Shown: piece after piece, positions 11,401 through 26,400 of the stretch
Position numbering within the stretch: position 1 is the stretch's first letter
Layout of the letters: each line of letters opens with the position of its first letter
NCBI RefSeq assembly: GCF_000002995.4
Contig: NW_025062479.1
Span: 5,883,221-5,947,220, forward strand
DNA from: Brugia malayi
Taxonomy: Eukaryota; Nematoda; Chromadorea; Rhabditida; Onchocercidae
DNA length: 64,000 nucleotides
Reading direction: 5' to 3'
The notes under the pieces: generated by a model
What the model saw: only the letters and a program-made list of their open reading frames with translations
Database searches by the model: none
Told to the model about the DNA's origin: nothing
Position numbers and translations under genes: made by a program

Positions 11401-14400
11401 GTTTTAGTGAAAATGCATTCTTTAATTCTTTCTGCTATAGTTATCCTTTTAATAGCTTGAAATTAATCTGAATAGTTTCTTTCAATTCAAATAATAGCTA
11501 AGCATTACACCAGTATTTATTTTGTTGGAAGTAAAAGTTCATTTCTTACAATGTGTTATGTAAGTCATTTCAGATTGATGCAAATTTCACGGACGATGTG
11601 GGACAAACTTTGCTTAATTGGTCTTCTGCATTTGGCACTGCTGAAATGGTGACGTATTTGTGTGATAAGGGCGCCGATGTAAATAAGGGTCAACGGTCCT
11701 CATCGTTACATTACGCTGCATGTTTTGGAAGGTCAGATGTAAGTTTTTTTATATCCAATCATGGTTTTTTTTTTCTTTTCAAAACTTGTTCCTTATGTAA
11801 TGCTTTATCCTTATTTCAAGATTGTGAAAATTTTATTGAAATACGGAGCAAATCCTGATCTTCGTGATGAGGAAGGTAAAACAGCACTGGATAAAGCGCA
11901 CGAAAGAAGTGAAGAGGAGCATCAGCTGGTAGCAAGTATTCTGGAAAGTCCAAGCGCTTATATACAAGGGATTGATGGTGAGATAATTCTTTTAGAAAGA
12001 TCAACTTTCACTTTTATAGTTTTGATATCTGGTTATCCTGTCAGTACTTATATTAAGTTTTACATATCTGAGTACCTTACATCTTCACACATTATCTCTA
12101 AATATTAAAAAATAGCTTAAATATCTAAGGAGTTAATATAAGCGTGGACTTTTTGCCTGAAGAATCAACAAATATGGGATTCAAATACTATCTCGAACTT
12201 TGTTTTAGAAAAGGTAGTGAAGGAAAAAACTGACGTCGCGGGAGAAACATCAAATGAAAAGATCGATCCCACGATCGTGCGTCAATTACTGGAACAACTT
12301 TTACCAGTTTTGTGCGATGTTTATCAGGTAACATAGTCCCTGATGTACAAAATGACATCACTTATTTGAATGTGAAATCTGGCTTGAAAGTACATCTCGT
12401 ATCATTTTCTATTATGTCTGTTATGCATTAGTCAGATAGTAATTGTTTTGAGATACTGATGAACAACTACGTGCAAACTTAAATTTAACCCTGCTGTAAG
12501 ATTTTTTCATGTCTTGAATTAAGATTGTTGTTGTGAATAATATTTGATTATATTTCTTAGCGTAGCAGTAGCATTATAAGCGGTGGCAGTTTTATGCTGT
12601 TGATTGGAACAAATTTATCAAAAACTTGCAGCGTTCGCTTGGTGCTAGTGTACATAGATCCAGTTTGTCGCTGCTTCGTAAAGCTGTCTGTCATATATCA
12701 CCTGAGTCAATGGAATCGATGGTTACAAATGATAGTAATGGAATTGATATTACGACTGATATCTGTTTTTCTCGTGGACAACGGCTTGCTGAAAATCTTG
12801 TTAGCGTTCTCATGATGGGTTTGGAACATGAAGACGACACAGAATCGCATGAAAATGTGTTACAAGTATGTATTTAATCGCAGAGGTTACACAGTTATTC
12901 TTTAGTGATAGTGCAACAATAGTAATAGAACAATAATTAATAGTAATCTCCTAAGCTGCGTAATTTCTTCGTAAACGGAAGTACTGCACCAAATATGGAA
13001 GAGTAAGAACATATATGGTACAACAAAAAAATGCTTTTACACTTAATAAGGAAACAGTTATGATAACCACATAAGATGCTCACTCTTAATAAAACAAATT
13101 TAGTTGTCAGTACATCAAGCATTGATGTACTGTCATTAAAATAAGCAAAAAATACCACCAATTAATTTTGCAGATTGTCAAGTCCTTGTTCATGAAAAGT
13201 ACAGACTTTTGGTTAGAGCAGTTGGTGCGCGTTGGGATTTTCGAAAAAGTTGAAGCTATTGCTAATCAACCAGTAACACCAGTGAAAGATAGTGCTGTGA
13301 CAACAGTGGTCACTGACGGGAATGGTCGTATGTCAAGCTGTTTATCTGTTACAGTTATGGATAACATGTTTGTGGAAGCAGATGAAGTTTCACAAGGTTT
13401 AGCTGGTTATAATTCTTATTTCTGTAAGCAAACGTATAAATATTATAATTCTTATTTAAGTAAACGTACAAGTAGTTGTCACAAATGAATAGCTATAGAT
13501 GTAAATTGTGGTGTAAAGAATGGACAACATTTTACAGTGAATGCTTCAAAAAACTGGAGTGATGAAAGTACCACATCTTCAACGGTTATATCATCAGCTA
13601 AGGAAATAAATGATCACGCAATGGTCAACGTTCCTGTTCATGTAAGTTAAATATTTACGAAAATTCATTGTAAAGAAATGCGTTGTGAAAGTAAATGAGA
13701 TTTCATATGGTCATTATTTCTATCTCTTAACTGGTATTTCTGGTTAAAGATTTTCTAGTTTTGTTCTGCATTGCACTCATGACCACAGATTCCAGTTCCA
13801 GGATGATGATCTACACAATATGCAGGTAACTGTGTCTGCAAGTATAAATGCTTTAACTCCATCCTCTGTTTTCGAAACATCTGAGACTGGTTCTGTCACA
13901 GCGGGTTGGTTTTTCTATTAGTTTTGATGCTATTTCAGCAAAAAACTGCTACTGAAATTTTTTTTTTTTTTGACTTTTCTGTTATTCACTGTACTGAAAA
14001 GCGTCGTCTCACTGAATTCTGCAGATGTATAATTCTTACCTATTTCTCCTGCTGAATATTGACAGTTATGTTTATAGTAACTTCCAAATATAATACGGGC
14101 GTTGATCTTTCGTTGGCAGTAGATGATGAATGGGAAATTGTACAAGGTAAGAGCTATCGATGGAAAGATTGGAGGATGATCAAAAGCAGAGATTCCTTTT
14201 TTATTTGGTGCGATGCTGTAGCCGTGGAATTTAGGTCTCTTTTTTTATAAAATAGTCTAGCATTATGAATTCATGAATTTCATAATCAGATAGTAATCTC
14301 AGATGAAATTATCTCCATTTGTTCTTATCAGTATTGTTTTCAGCGATGGTAGTAATGGTTGGTTCCGCTTCATGTTAGATGGTCGGCTTAGTACTATGTA

Positions 14401-17400
14401 TAGGTATTTTATTTGTCTTAAATTCTTACCAGGCCGCTATTTTTTCTCCGTTATTGCAACTTTTGCTTGATCACGTACTTCTAGCAGTGGGAGCCCAGAG
14501 GCTGGTTCTGACAACGCTGAAACCCGTGGTGAGTTTTTGGACAAGCTCACCAAAGCTCGAAGTGTTGTACCACCAGGCAGCTTTCTTCATTCAATATTTA
14601 GCGCACCGGATATTAATAAAACGGTATTTGTTCTTATTTAAACTAATTTGGCAACACATCAGATTACCATGAATTTGATAGTAGAATAAGGTCGAAAAAT
14701 ATTTTCAAGGTGTTAAGCTTATAACAAGTTTGAAGTAAAATTAAATTTGGTTTTTTATTGCTTTAATATTATACATATTTAGATTGAAATTGGCAATTGG
14801 ATCTTGAGTTCGCCAAAAATTGGTGAATTAATTGTAACAAATTGTGATGGGAATCAGCAACGTTTGATCATTGTGGAGGATTTGCCTGGTTTCATTTTCG
14901 AATCAAATCGCCAAACAAAACATTGTTTCCAAGCGGAAAGGACTCTAGGTTTGTTTGAAGATCTTTTGAATTGTTCAAATCTCTTCATTATTATAAATTT
15001 CCATGTTATGTGTTTTTGTCTTTCATGTATGTAAATGTTCACTTGTACCAAAAGTAATTGAATGTATTTCGTTTCTTTTTTCTGATATTGTGTGTATTTC
15101 CAGGTTTAGACTTTGTTACTGGGTGGGCTGCACGAGGTGGAGGGCGACGCTTGCGCTTCCGTGCCGAGACTCAGAAAGCGAAACTACAAGAAATGGCGAA
15201 GGAAATTTGGGACAAATATTTGAAAGAAGCTCAATCAAAGCCACGGGACGCTTTAGTTGAATTGCAGAAAGCATCATCCACAATCAAGGTTCGTGTAAAT
15301 AATGCATGCAAACAATTATGTATCATGGAAGTGGGTGCGGGTGGAAGCTTATAGTGATTCAATTAAGAGAAAAGAGCAGATATTTTGTGAACCAGTGATG
15401 TGGAATCTTTTTCATAATGTTCGGTACTCTACTGCATAGTAAATGTTCAGATTTTTGACTATTTAACTTCCTGGAGTAGGTTAATTTTATTCTTTAAGAA
15501 TATCTGCCAGCAAAAAAATGATCAGTTATCGGCACATATGCTTTCGGAACTAGAAGCAGCTTTGAAATGCATACATTCTTCCGTTATTAATGATCGTCTG
15601 CTGTCAACTTTTGAATTGTCGATATCTGGAATGGTTGGCGCTTTATTAGCGTTTCTGAAATTTGTACAAAGGGACACGAATTGTGAAATAGCAATCATTT
15701 TCCGAAGGGTAAAGACATTCACTTATTTTTTCTTTTTCTAAATATTGCATTATTTCGTTACTTTTCTACTTTTATATACCTCTGTTATTCATTTTTAATC
15801 GATTCTGTATCATTTGGCTTTTTTTTTTTTTTAACCAGTACCTTTTTAGGTTTTCGTAGACCAGCGTTCACTGTCCGCTCTAGTGTGTAAAATGGTGTCG
15901 GTTCTAGATTCTATAGAAAAATTTCCTCAGTATCTCTATGACACTCCTGGTGGTTCATCATTTGGTTTACAATTAATTAATCGTCGTATAAAACTGAAAT
16001 TGGAACAATTTAATTCGAATACACCTCCTCAGATGCAGTTGCTGGATCGGTAGTTTTTTTTTTTATGTTGTCCCGCGTTAAATTGGTGTTACGCTCAAAA
16101 TTAAGTTTAAAGGATTCATTGTAGAGTATGGTTTCCAGTTAAGTTCAAGTAGTTTTAAGCAACTCATGTTTAATGTTTCTTGAAAGAACTCATAGCAAGA
16201 ACAGACTGCACCCTATAAAATGCTTCAACCACGGCTTTATTTATTTTTAGATCGGGTAGAACAATGAAAGTGGAACCATTAAGTACAGTGAAGCAGTTGA
16301 AGTGTTATATTTTGCGAATGGTTACTAAACAGTGGTATGATCGAGGACGTCAAACGTTTCATTTTGTGGAAGAAATAAAAAACGCAAGAAAGCATGGAAC
16401 AAAAATTTCATTCACCTACACTAGTGACTTCGATGATAAAGGTTTTCAGTACTTTTGATGTATGTATCTCTTTTATAGATCACAGTTTTAATCATTGTCT
16501 GATGCATATTAGCTGTATCATGCATGCAGGATTTCAGTGCAGTAATTAAGTACTTTTTGGTTGAAAATATATATTGTTTTAGCAAATTGTTCAAATTTTC
16601 CTAACAGGGATGACCCTGCATCGTTCTAATTTAAAAAGTCAGGTCAACAATAGTGGGTGCTTGGAAGTGGGCACAAAAGCGTTTTATGTTTTACCGATAC
16701 TTTTTTCTATAGATTTATACCATTGTCAGGACTTTTTTTACTGAGACTCTTTCAGGCATAATTTATTGGCTGGGAACAAATGGAAAAACAGTTACTGAAT
16801 GGACAAACCCAGCAAGTGTTCATGTTGTTTTCGTAACAAGTTCGGATGGTGAACGTCTACCATATGGCCAACATGAAGACATTTTAAGTCGTGAAGCTCT
16901 CAATTGTCATACTTCTGACGATAAGTGAATTTTTTTTCCTTTTGGAATGGTATACATCGACTTATACTTTATGTTTTCCAAAAAATTTTTTAGGATATTA
17001 GTGCTGTAATCTATCATTTACAGGAACGCTCACTTTACGATTGATCTCGGTATTTATTTTTATCCAAAAACTTATACGCTTCGGCATGCTCGTGGTTACG
17101 GACGATCTGCCCTTCGTAATTGGCTTTTACAGGTTTAATTAAAGAATCAAATAATAAAACCTCTGGAATGAGTTAATTTGACTAAAATTTGTTCTCATGG
17201 ATACAGAAGCTGTTTCTTTCTGAACATCAGAAAGAGATTTTGGTTGTAACTTTGTTTATTGTGTTTTTATTTTTGTAGGGTTCTCATAACGGTCGAATAT
17301 GGGATGTACTTGTGGTGCATGAAAATGATACCTCATTGAATTATCCAGGTTCCACAGCATCATGGCCAATTGCTTGTCCAGAGGAGAAAGGTATGTTTAT

Positions 17401-20400
17401 GTATGATACAAGGGTAGATTTATTTCGATAGATTTATTTTTATTGTGTCTACGGTATACTGAATTTCGTGTTTATTGCAACATAAATAGAGATTATAATA
17501 TGCTGTATTAGGTCCCTATCGATATATTCGCATTGCACAAAACGGCAGGAATGCCAGTAACCAGAATCATTATTTGTCGTTATCAGGTTTTGAAATATAT
17601 GGTGATGTTGTTGATGTCGTGGTAAGTGTGTAAGCTTTGAACTTTTTTTTTTTTTTGTTCTGCTGTGATAAAGATGGAGGTTCTGTGTCATCATTTTGTT
17701 TTCGAGGGTTCATAAAGAAGAGAAGGATTATTAAGTTGTTTTAAGTTTTATGTATTTAGAAGGAATATATAATAATTTTCGTTAAGAGAAACAGGACAGT
17801 TTTCCATATTTTCTTCATTTCTGTGACTGGAGAAATATTCAGGTAGATGGTTTTAAAATTCTGGAAGAAAAGCCAAGCATGAGTAGCAGGCGATCCAAAA
17901 AATGTATTACTAGTACTAAGGAAATATCAGCGAAGGAAAGCATTATTAATGAAACATCGCTCACTTCAATCAATACTAACATACATTCTGCGACCTCACT
18001 TGGTGATGCCAGTGTTGTATATTTGCCTGGCGGTCAAACCAATAATAAAGTTGTAAGTGGTATTATTGGATGTGATGTGATGCTCAGCGGGACAAATACA
18101 GTGAAGAGCAGGTTTGAGAAATTGCATTTTAAAGTAGCTCGCTTTGTTTTTTGTTTAAAAAAAGAAAAAAAAAGAAGCTTTTAAGAGGGTTATAATTGTT
18201 GCAATACCTTTTCATTATTTTTTGTAATAACTGTAATACGAAGGGTCAAATGAAATGTAAGACTGAGTTTATCATTTCAATCCTATTTCAGTAAAACTTT
18301 TACATTTTCTTCAGAGTATTTTTTGTGAAGTTCTAGGACATTTCGGTATCGGCGTGGTTCGCGTTTACTGGCAGCAAATATAGCAGGACGTGGAATCCGT
18401 ATAGCTAGCGTACCTGATGCAGTGACTTGTCCGGTAGGCAGTCGCGTAGTTCGAGGTCCAGATTGGAAATGGGATGATCAAGGGAGTAATATGGAAGGCA
18501 CGGTCATATCTCTCATTGATAATGGTTAGTTTCTGTTTTAACCTTAGCTGATCATCATTTTTAGAAGGAACAGTGAATTGCATAATTTAGGTTGGATTGA
18601 TGTTCAGTGGGATGATTGTACATCAAATTCTTATCGCTTTGGTGCCGACGGAAAATATGATATTGAATTGAAGTCTGCTGAATGGTCACCGGTAAATTTT
18701 ACATTTTAAAATATTTTCATTGGATACATTTTACGCATTTGTTTGGCTGTATCTTTCAAAGGGCAAGTTTTAGGGTTTACGTCGAGGTTTTCGAATAGTT
18801 GGTGCACGACGAGAGAGTCATGCCGCAGCTACATTGTATCCCACCGGTAGTGGTGAAGTCCCTCCTGGATTTTCGTAAGGAAGTTCTTCAAAATTGTATT
18901 CATGACATTCACAAATCTTGTTTTCCGGAAACTTCGTATTTTATTCTCATTTTCAGAAGACAGCTTCCTCCAGTTCCGCGCGGGTTTATGGATCATAGTC
19001 CCACAGAAACATTACGAAAGGCGAAGCCCGGCAATGCATCTTTTTCCCGGTATCATCAAAGTGTCAGTTCACGTAGCAGTGCTGAAATGAGTAGTTTGTT
19101 TTACTTTTCTGTTTATTATATTAGCCGTTAAATTCGTGCGAAACTGCTTTCGGTAATCATAAAACCGCTTAATATGTATGGTTTCTCAAAGTCTTTTCGA
19201 TGAACAGCTCCTTCATGATAAAGTGGTTTTTAATGAAATGTAAGATATTTGAAGCTATTACTATAATTTAAGTTTATTTTGAGCTTTCGATCGGAACAAA
19301 TCTGACTCTTGTCTTCATTGTGGTTCACAAGAACATCGTACAAAAGATTGCGTTAATGGTTTGGACTCCTCTAATTTACAGAAATCAGAAATTAATGCAG
19401 AAGACGAAAGTAGGTCTGACAGTCTGTTAAGAAATCACTTTGGTCACTGTCGTCACAACGCCTTTTAATTAAAATCGTTTTCATCTGTTTGAGTAACTGT
19501 CTTTTGCAGAGTATTCATGCATTAATTTAAATTAGCATAATTACAGGCATTACTAATGCTAAGATTATTACTACAAATCAGCTGTCCTCAAATATTGCAC
19601 AAAAATCGATGTCAACTACCAATTTGTTTGATGTAAAAGTTTGGTTTGTTTAATTTGTGTAGAAGTGACTTCTCGGTTGAATAACACTCTTCATTTCCTA
19701 GCGAAATTTGATTGACTGTCTGGACTCTATTGTTTGAAACATGACTTTTTCTTTTGCAGTTTGAAATCGTTCATTGGTGGACATTATAAAAGAATATATT
19801 AAATTATATCTTCAGGGATCTGAGGCAGCGAAAAGAGCGTCAGTAGCATCAACCAATCAGGCGGCAAGTGCGGAATCTTTGCAACATCAGACACCATCCT
19901 TAGAAAATTTATTGGCACGTTCAAAAATATTCGATGACCGTATCCCAGAAGTAGTCTCGGATGATATACCTACAGTTGAAAGTCAGCATACAACTGGTAG
20001 GAGCTCCCACTTTGTCAAAGGGTAGCAATTAATTCTCCGTATATCTGCATATTCTGTCGTTAATTTGCCAGCAAAAGCATACAGTTTCTGGATTTTGCAA
20101 TAGACCTGCAACTCTTATCAGGTTGTCCTTTCCATTCTCCTCTATCCAGGTTGTCCGTTCCAGGCTTCTTTTTCTCTTTGTTATTCTCGGTTGTTCAACA
20201 TATAACAGATTTTGGTCTGATGAAAATCAGGGTCACATCGCTTGCTGATGTTATTGATGAGAAGCAAATATATAAGATTCGGAAGTACTTTCGGAAGTTT
20301 TCAAAAAGATTTATGTTACCTTTCATTTTCAGCATTTAAGTTTTATGTTACCTTTTATTTTCGGCATTTAAGTTGTTTTGTTCTTCATGTTCTCTACAGT

Positions 20401-23400
20401 AAGTGCATCGTATTTGTAAACCCATTTTCACATTTCACTATCGCTGTTTGTTAATAACGTAGATTTTCTTTGCTGATTAATTTTACATTTTTACATTTCC
20501 TCATACTTTCAGGCTCCTCAACAGCCGTCGATACTGATCAGGAAAGTATTTCTACAAATAACTATGCCGGTTTGGATACCAGCTTTGAAAGTTTTGATGG
20601 TGCAGTCGCAATTATCGAAAAGACACATGATGTGAATGTTTCTATAAAACCGAGGTGTAGTTTGAAAGATTGGTCCTGAAAAAGTTCAGATGATAATAAT
20701 GTTAACATTGTCTTTTTTTGGTGATATTTCAAGATATTACTTTTTTTGTTGTGTGTTGAATTAAAGATTTGAAGCACATACGTTGGTGGCTCTCAGCCTA
20801 TATTACCTGATCAAGATTCTGACACTTCTGGAGAAGCACAAGTAATCAGGCAGCGTGATACGTGTTCATATCCTCAGAACTCGGTGAGATCCAATATACA
20901 AAATGATTTAGCTCCAGCAAGTAGTAGTAATACTACATCGCTGGGGGAGGCAAATGCGCGAAATTTAGCAAAGTAAGTTGCCTTTCCTTGTTTTTTCTTT
21001 CTTTCTGGGTAAATAAGAACAGATGTACAAATATGTAATAAGTGTAACGTGATGCTGAATGAAAGTTTGTGCTAGGTGTCTTTGGCTTCTTGTGCAGCTG
21101 ATTATATCAAAAGTGTATACTATGGACTGAAACTTCATTATTATTATTATTATGCCTTTCGTTTATTCTAATGTTACTGTTTATATAGTATGAGTGTCAG
21201 CGCTCCAAATTTGGTTATTTTACGACAGCTTCAACAGTCGGGAACAGCGTCGAATACTGATCAAATGTTCTTATCCGGTGACGATGATTTAGTGCGGAAT
21301 ATCTTGCAAGATTTGGCCAGCGATCCATCGCGGCTTCGTAGCTTGCGTCGATTTGCACTTGCAAGAAGCGGTTCAGCTATGATAAGTGATGGTGATAACG
21401 GTAGGCTTTCTTAGGAGCTCCATTCCGTTTATCTACCTACTTTTAATATTAAATAGATAACAAATTTTTGTGCCTTTTCTTCATTCTGTATTCCCAGGCT
21501 GCTTATCATATAAAAAGCTTACGTCTTTTCTCACACTTAGTATGTGTTTAAGCGTATTTGCATCAAGGACTTCAATTTTCAGTTTTTTTTTTTTTTTTTT
21601 TAAATTTCATGTGAGTGATTAATACATTTTGTTTTATCCATCCAAATGGTAAAAATGTACCAGTTAATCAAAAAAGACAAAATACTCTTCCATCTCTTAA
21701 AAGCACGTTCAAGTCAACATGTATAGAACATTGTATTATAGCTATACATGATTCTACTCGGCGGTCTTTAATCAATGAAGAATACGGGAGAATAAGGAAC
21801 GAATCGTTTGGAGCACTGACTCATGAAATCATTCGCAAAAATGCCGACATGAGTAGCGAAGTTAATGAACATATCGATGCTGTCATGTCACTTGCTGGTA
21901 AATATTTCTTTTTGAAGTTGATTTGATTGGTGTTGATATTGTAAGGTATAACTGTTAATTAAAAAGTAAATATCAAGTTATTGAAACAAGATATTTCGAA
22001 AAAAAGTTTTTTTTTGTCTCCGTCTTCATCATGTTTTAGATGGTGAATCGAATGAAAGCAAACTAGGAGACAGTTGGAAACAAAAAGAAAGAGGTCCCTC
22101 AGAGATACAAGGAAATACATTTCCCTTGGAGCCTGTGAAAATCTCGTTGGTGCCCATGATGTTGCAGTCGTTTAATCCTGGACAGAGAATAATAAGTATT
22201 GGTTATATACATAGCTTGGAACTTCTGTTTTGCATATTATCTTTTTTTTTTTTTTGAGGTCTTTAATATGATCTGAAATGTATGAAGGTGATGAATTAGT
22301 ATGCTATCCTAAATACCTACATGCAATGACAAAAAAATATGAATGTACTGTATTCTTTTTTGCTGTCTTGCCTTTGTATTTCGCCGTCTGTGAGTTACAG
22401 CTGAAGAAAATAGTAGTAATCGCGAAGTGGCAACAAATATATCGATTGCTGATAGCACAGTTTTTTATACAAATGGTCGCAAAGCGCCTTTAACTTCTTG
22501 CTTACCAGAGCAGTTAGGTCCGTATTTTGTGTATTTTTTTGAAATTTAAAAAAATTTATTTTGTTTATTTGAAACTAGGTGACTTCCAGTAACTTTGTCA
22601 TCGGATATATATAGAGCAGACATTCATGATTGCAAACTCTTTTGATCGTATATTTTGTAAGTGTTGGAGGTGAACACAACAAATATCACCATCTCAAAGA
22701 TTTTCGATGTAAAAATGGTTTTACCTGTCCTACTTCATGTAATCTCAAGTCTTTCGTGTTTACTGGTTTACTGGTGGTCAATTATGTACAAGTTTTAGAT
22801 GACGATGTTTCTGATAAAATGGATGCTTCGATGGAAATAATTGGTTCAAATCAGCCAGGTGGTTCCCAAAGAGCACTTGGCAAATCTTCGTTTGGAACAG
22901 GTTTTCGATCAGCTTCTGGGACACAGTCTTTGTGTATATGTTTTTATCCTTTTTAAAATTACTGGTAAACAGGAGTACGAAGTACATTTTTTCTTTCTGT
23001 GCTCATGAACTATTCTATCTCTTTGGTTTTCAGTTGTTTTTTATTTAGATGTCTTATTAGATTAACTCTGTTTTTCGAATTTTGTTGTGACGAAGTGTCA
23101 CTATCAGTTATATTGTATAACTTTATGGGCTCAAAGTTATTTGTTGATTCACTATAGGTGGAATTATCTTGCATTTTAGGCTCACGACGAAGTATGCAAA
23201 ATAGTGGAGGTAATTTCCCTTCACGTTTAGGTAATTACGCAGATGTTCTACGCACTGTTGTCATGCAACAAATCATTGATTCTGGTGGTTCGCTGAATGG
23301 TCTCGAGTTAGAAGAAATTGAGGTCTTCATTAAATGTGTTGTCTCCACCTATTTCAGGAATAATTGATTATAGCTTAACATTGCAGTTCAATAAGCAGTG

Positions 23401-26400
23401 ATATGTGTTTCGATAATGCGGTTTTTTTTTTAATATTTGTTGTGATGAACAACGGAAGAAACTGTTTGGTGCATCGTAGTGAATCAAAATACTTTTCTGA
23501 TAAAACTTAGGGTTATTATAATTTCTTGCTGTGTAGATTTCATATCTATAACACTTCGGATCGTTTTAACTCGTTATTTGCATCCCTTTAGGATGACATA
23601 TACGATGATGAAATGCAAGATGAAGGTAACGAAGATGACTGTGATGAGGAATATGCAAATGGTTTATCTGTAGAGGCACTGGCGCAAGCAGCAGCTGCTT
23701 TTCATAAACAGTCCAGTGGAGGAAGCACTGGATTGAGTGGAGAACTGAAGTTTAACTGGAAACAGGCATAATTTTTACCTTGTGTTCAGTCAATTTGCTG
23801 CTTTAACATTTTTTGTGATTGATTTGCTTTTAGTTGTCAGTAAAGAATATATTTCGAAATAACCAGGTCGCAGTTTGAATTCAGTTTTCAGTCTTTGTCC
23901 GATGAATTATTTTTGATTATTACTTTATTATTTATTTAAAGATTGTAATGGGTGAGGCTGGCAGATTGATAGGTGATCGAGGTTTACGATCATCAACCTC
24001 GCCAAGTAACAACAAACAGAATCGAGGAGGTGTCAGTCGGAATTGGGATGATGAATTCGTTTTGAAGCACCAGTTACCCGCCTTAATTCCTGCATTCGAT
24101 CCTCGTCCAGGCAGAACAAATGTCAATCAGGTAACTTGCATTTATTGTCACATTTGACGATTTGCTGTGCATTAAAAGCCTTTGGTAACGCTACTGGTAA
24201 GTTATTGGTTGCTTTTTTATATAATTCATGTATGAAACCTTGCAAGATTTACTTTATTACGAATTATTACTGTAGCTGAATTTAGTAATGATACCTCCGA
24301 TAATGCTTTAGTTATATGACCATTGTTACAGATCCAGGATATCGACTTGCCAGATGGTATCAGTGAGTCTCGGAGTGAAGCGGCATTTCATTCTGGGTGT
24401 TCAGTGCCGCATACGGAAGAGGTAGTACGATTTAGAGTATTAAATTTGCTACAGTTATGTATCCGATGTTGTTTTCAGGTACCAGAGTTGCGTCTATATC
24501 TTCAAGGACCCAATTTAACAAACATAAGTAATGCTACTATCGAACTGGTTGATAATGACAGATCGATATTTTTCTATCTTCAGCAGCTTGTTCAAAATGT
24601 CGAGTGGGGACAGGTAAAGCTATAGAGAGGTGTCCTTTTGCTGTGTACTGATAATGATATTATAACAATATGCAGTTGTTGAATTTGATAATTTGCTGTA
24701 GAACTACACCCACTTGGTGTTCTTGGATTGCACTGTTGAAAATACTTGATGACTTATCATTATGTTTAAATTCGGACGTTGGTTTTGATCTCACATTACA
24801 GAAAAATGAAAGAACAAGGCGTATTTGGGAGCCGACGTATACATTGATTTATCGAAATGCATGTGATAATGATGAACTTCCGCAAACAGTTAATAAAACG
24901 ATTGCAGAAATGAATGGTTTCCCAGAAAATGTTGCTAATGTAAGTTCAATTGTTTTAATGTGTTTAGATTTTTGATTTACATATTCCAGTAGTCAGGCTT
25001 TGTTCGTTGTCGTGTTTTTTTTTTTTTTTTTTTTCTGATTAGGAAAGCAGTGTCTGATGAAAAAATTTGCTGTGTTGGATCTTATATCATGCACTGTTTA
25101 CTTTTTATTTATTCTACTAAAGACGTCGGTCAGATTAAGGATCGTCATTGAACATGAATTCCAATGCTAATTAAGCAACTTTTAAGGGCAAATTTCAGAC
25201 TTTGGTAGTTCTTTCAAGCTTACATCAAATTGGTGCAAATGTAATGAAATATGAAATGGCGACAGATATTTTTGTTAGTGAAAAATTGACTCAAAAACTG
25301 ATGCAAGAGTTAGCAGATCCATTGATTGTTTCTGCAAGAGCTTTGCCTTCTTGGTGCGATGAACTAATTTTCAAATATCCATGTTTATTTAGTGTTGAAA
25401 CGAGGTAAGCTCTACCTTGAATCTTTTGACACACATTAGTGCTGCTTGTTTTTATTGCTAGCTGGTTCTGATTAAAATAATGTAATTTCTTATACTTGCT
25501 AATTCCGTTGGCATTGTACCTTTCGAAGACTGAAGGTTTTTTTTTTTTTTTTTTCAAAATTTTCATGCATAGTGATGAGCAAGGCACTGTAAAAATGAGA
25601 AATTGGAGCTCGAATCCCTAAAATCAGGAGGAATTTATCATCATATTATGACTTTATTATGATGCAGTTGATAACAGTCGTTATCCCACTTCATTTTTTA
25701 TAGGACTAATTATTTTCGAGCTACTGCGTTTGGTACTTCGCGTTCAATTGTATGGCTACAGGCTCGTCACGATCAGGTAAGGAGTTTATTGTCGTAATTG
25801 ATATAATTAGCACTCTGTCCACAGTGTCTTCATGATGATAGTTGCAGCAATGTATTTGATTAGTTAGTCAGAATAATTTAATGTGTGATTAACAGATGCT
25901 TGAACAGTCTCGTGGTGCAACAAGTGCTGCATCGGTATCGAATCTTACTGGAACTCGTAGAGATGATAATTATCCCGAGTTCCGCATAGGCCGAATTAAG
26001 CATGAACGCATCAAGGTATGTTTTCAAAAAAAAAGAGTGGATTTTTAGTTTTTAAAAGTTATAGAAACAAATTTTCGAATGTTTTAGCCACCACTTTACT
26101 GTTTCATGTTTCACTAAAAATTGCAAGCATTTGATTCTAGGTGCCACGTGACGATGAGCAGCTATTCGAATATGCTGTCCGATTATTGGAGTTTCATGCT
26201 TCTAGGAAAGCGGTGCTGGAAGTTGAATATATTAATGAAGAAGGAACTGGATTGGGACCAACACTGGAGTTTTATGCTTTGGTTTGTACTACAACCTTGT
26301 CTCGTGTTCTTTTTTTGTTTTTCTGGATGTTGGTTCTTTTGTCTTTTGCATCTCGGAAAATGAGTGTTCATAATTTAGATGGCCGCCGAATTTCAACGCA

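Noticed and set aside
13108..13132. Hairpin as a microRNA precursor
   Set aside because: The stem is only 10 bp, far below the length needed for processing.
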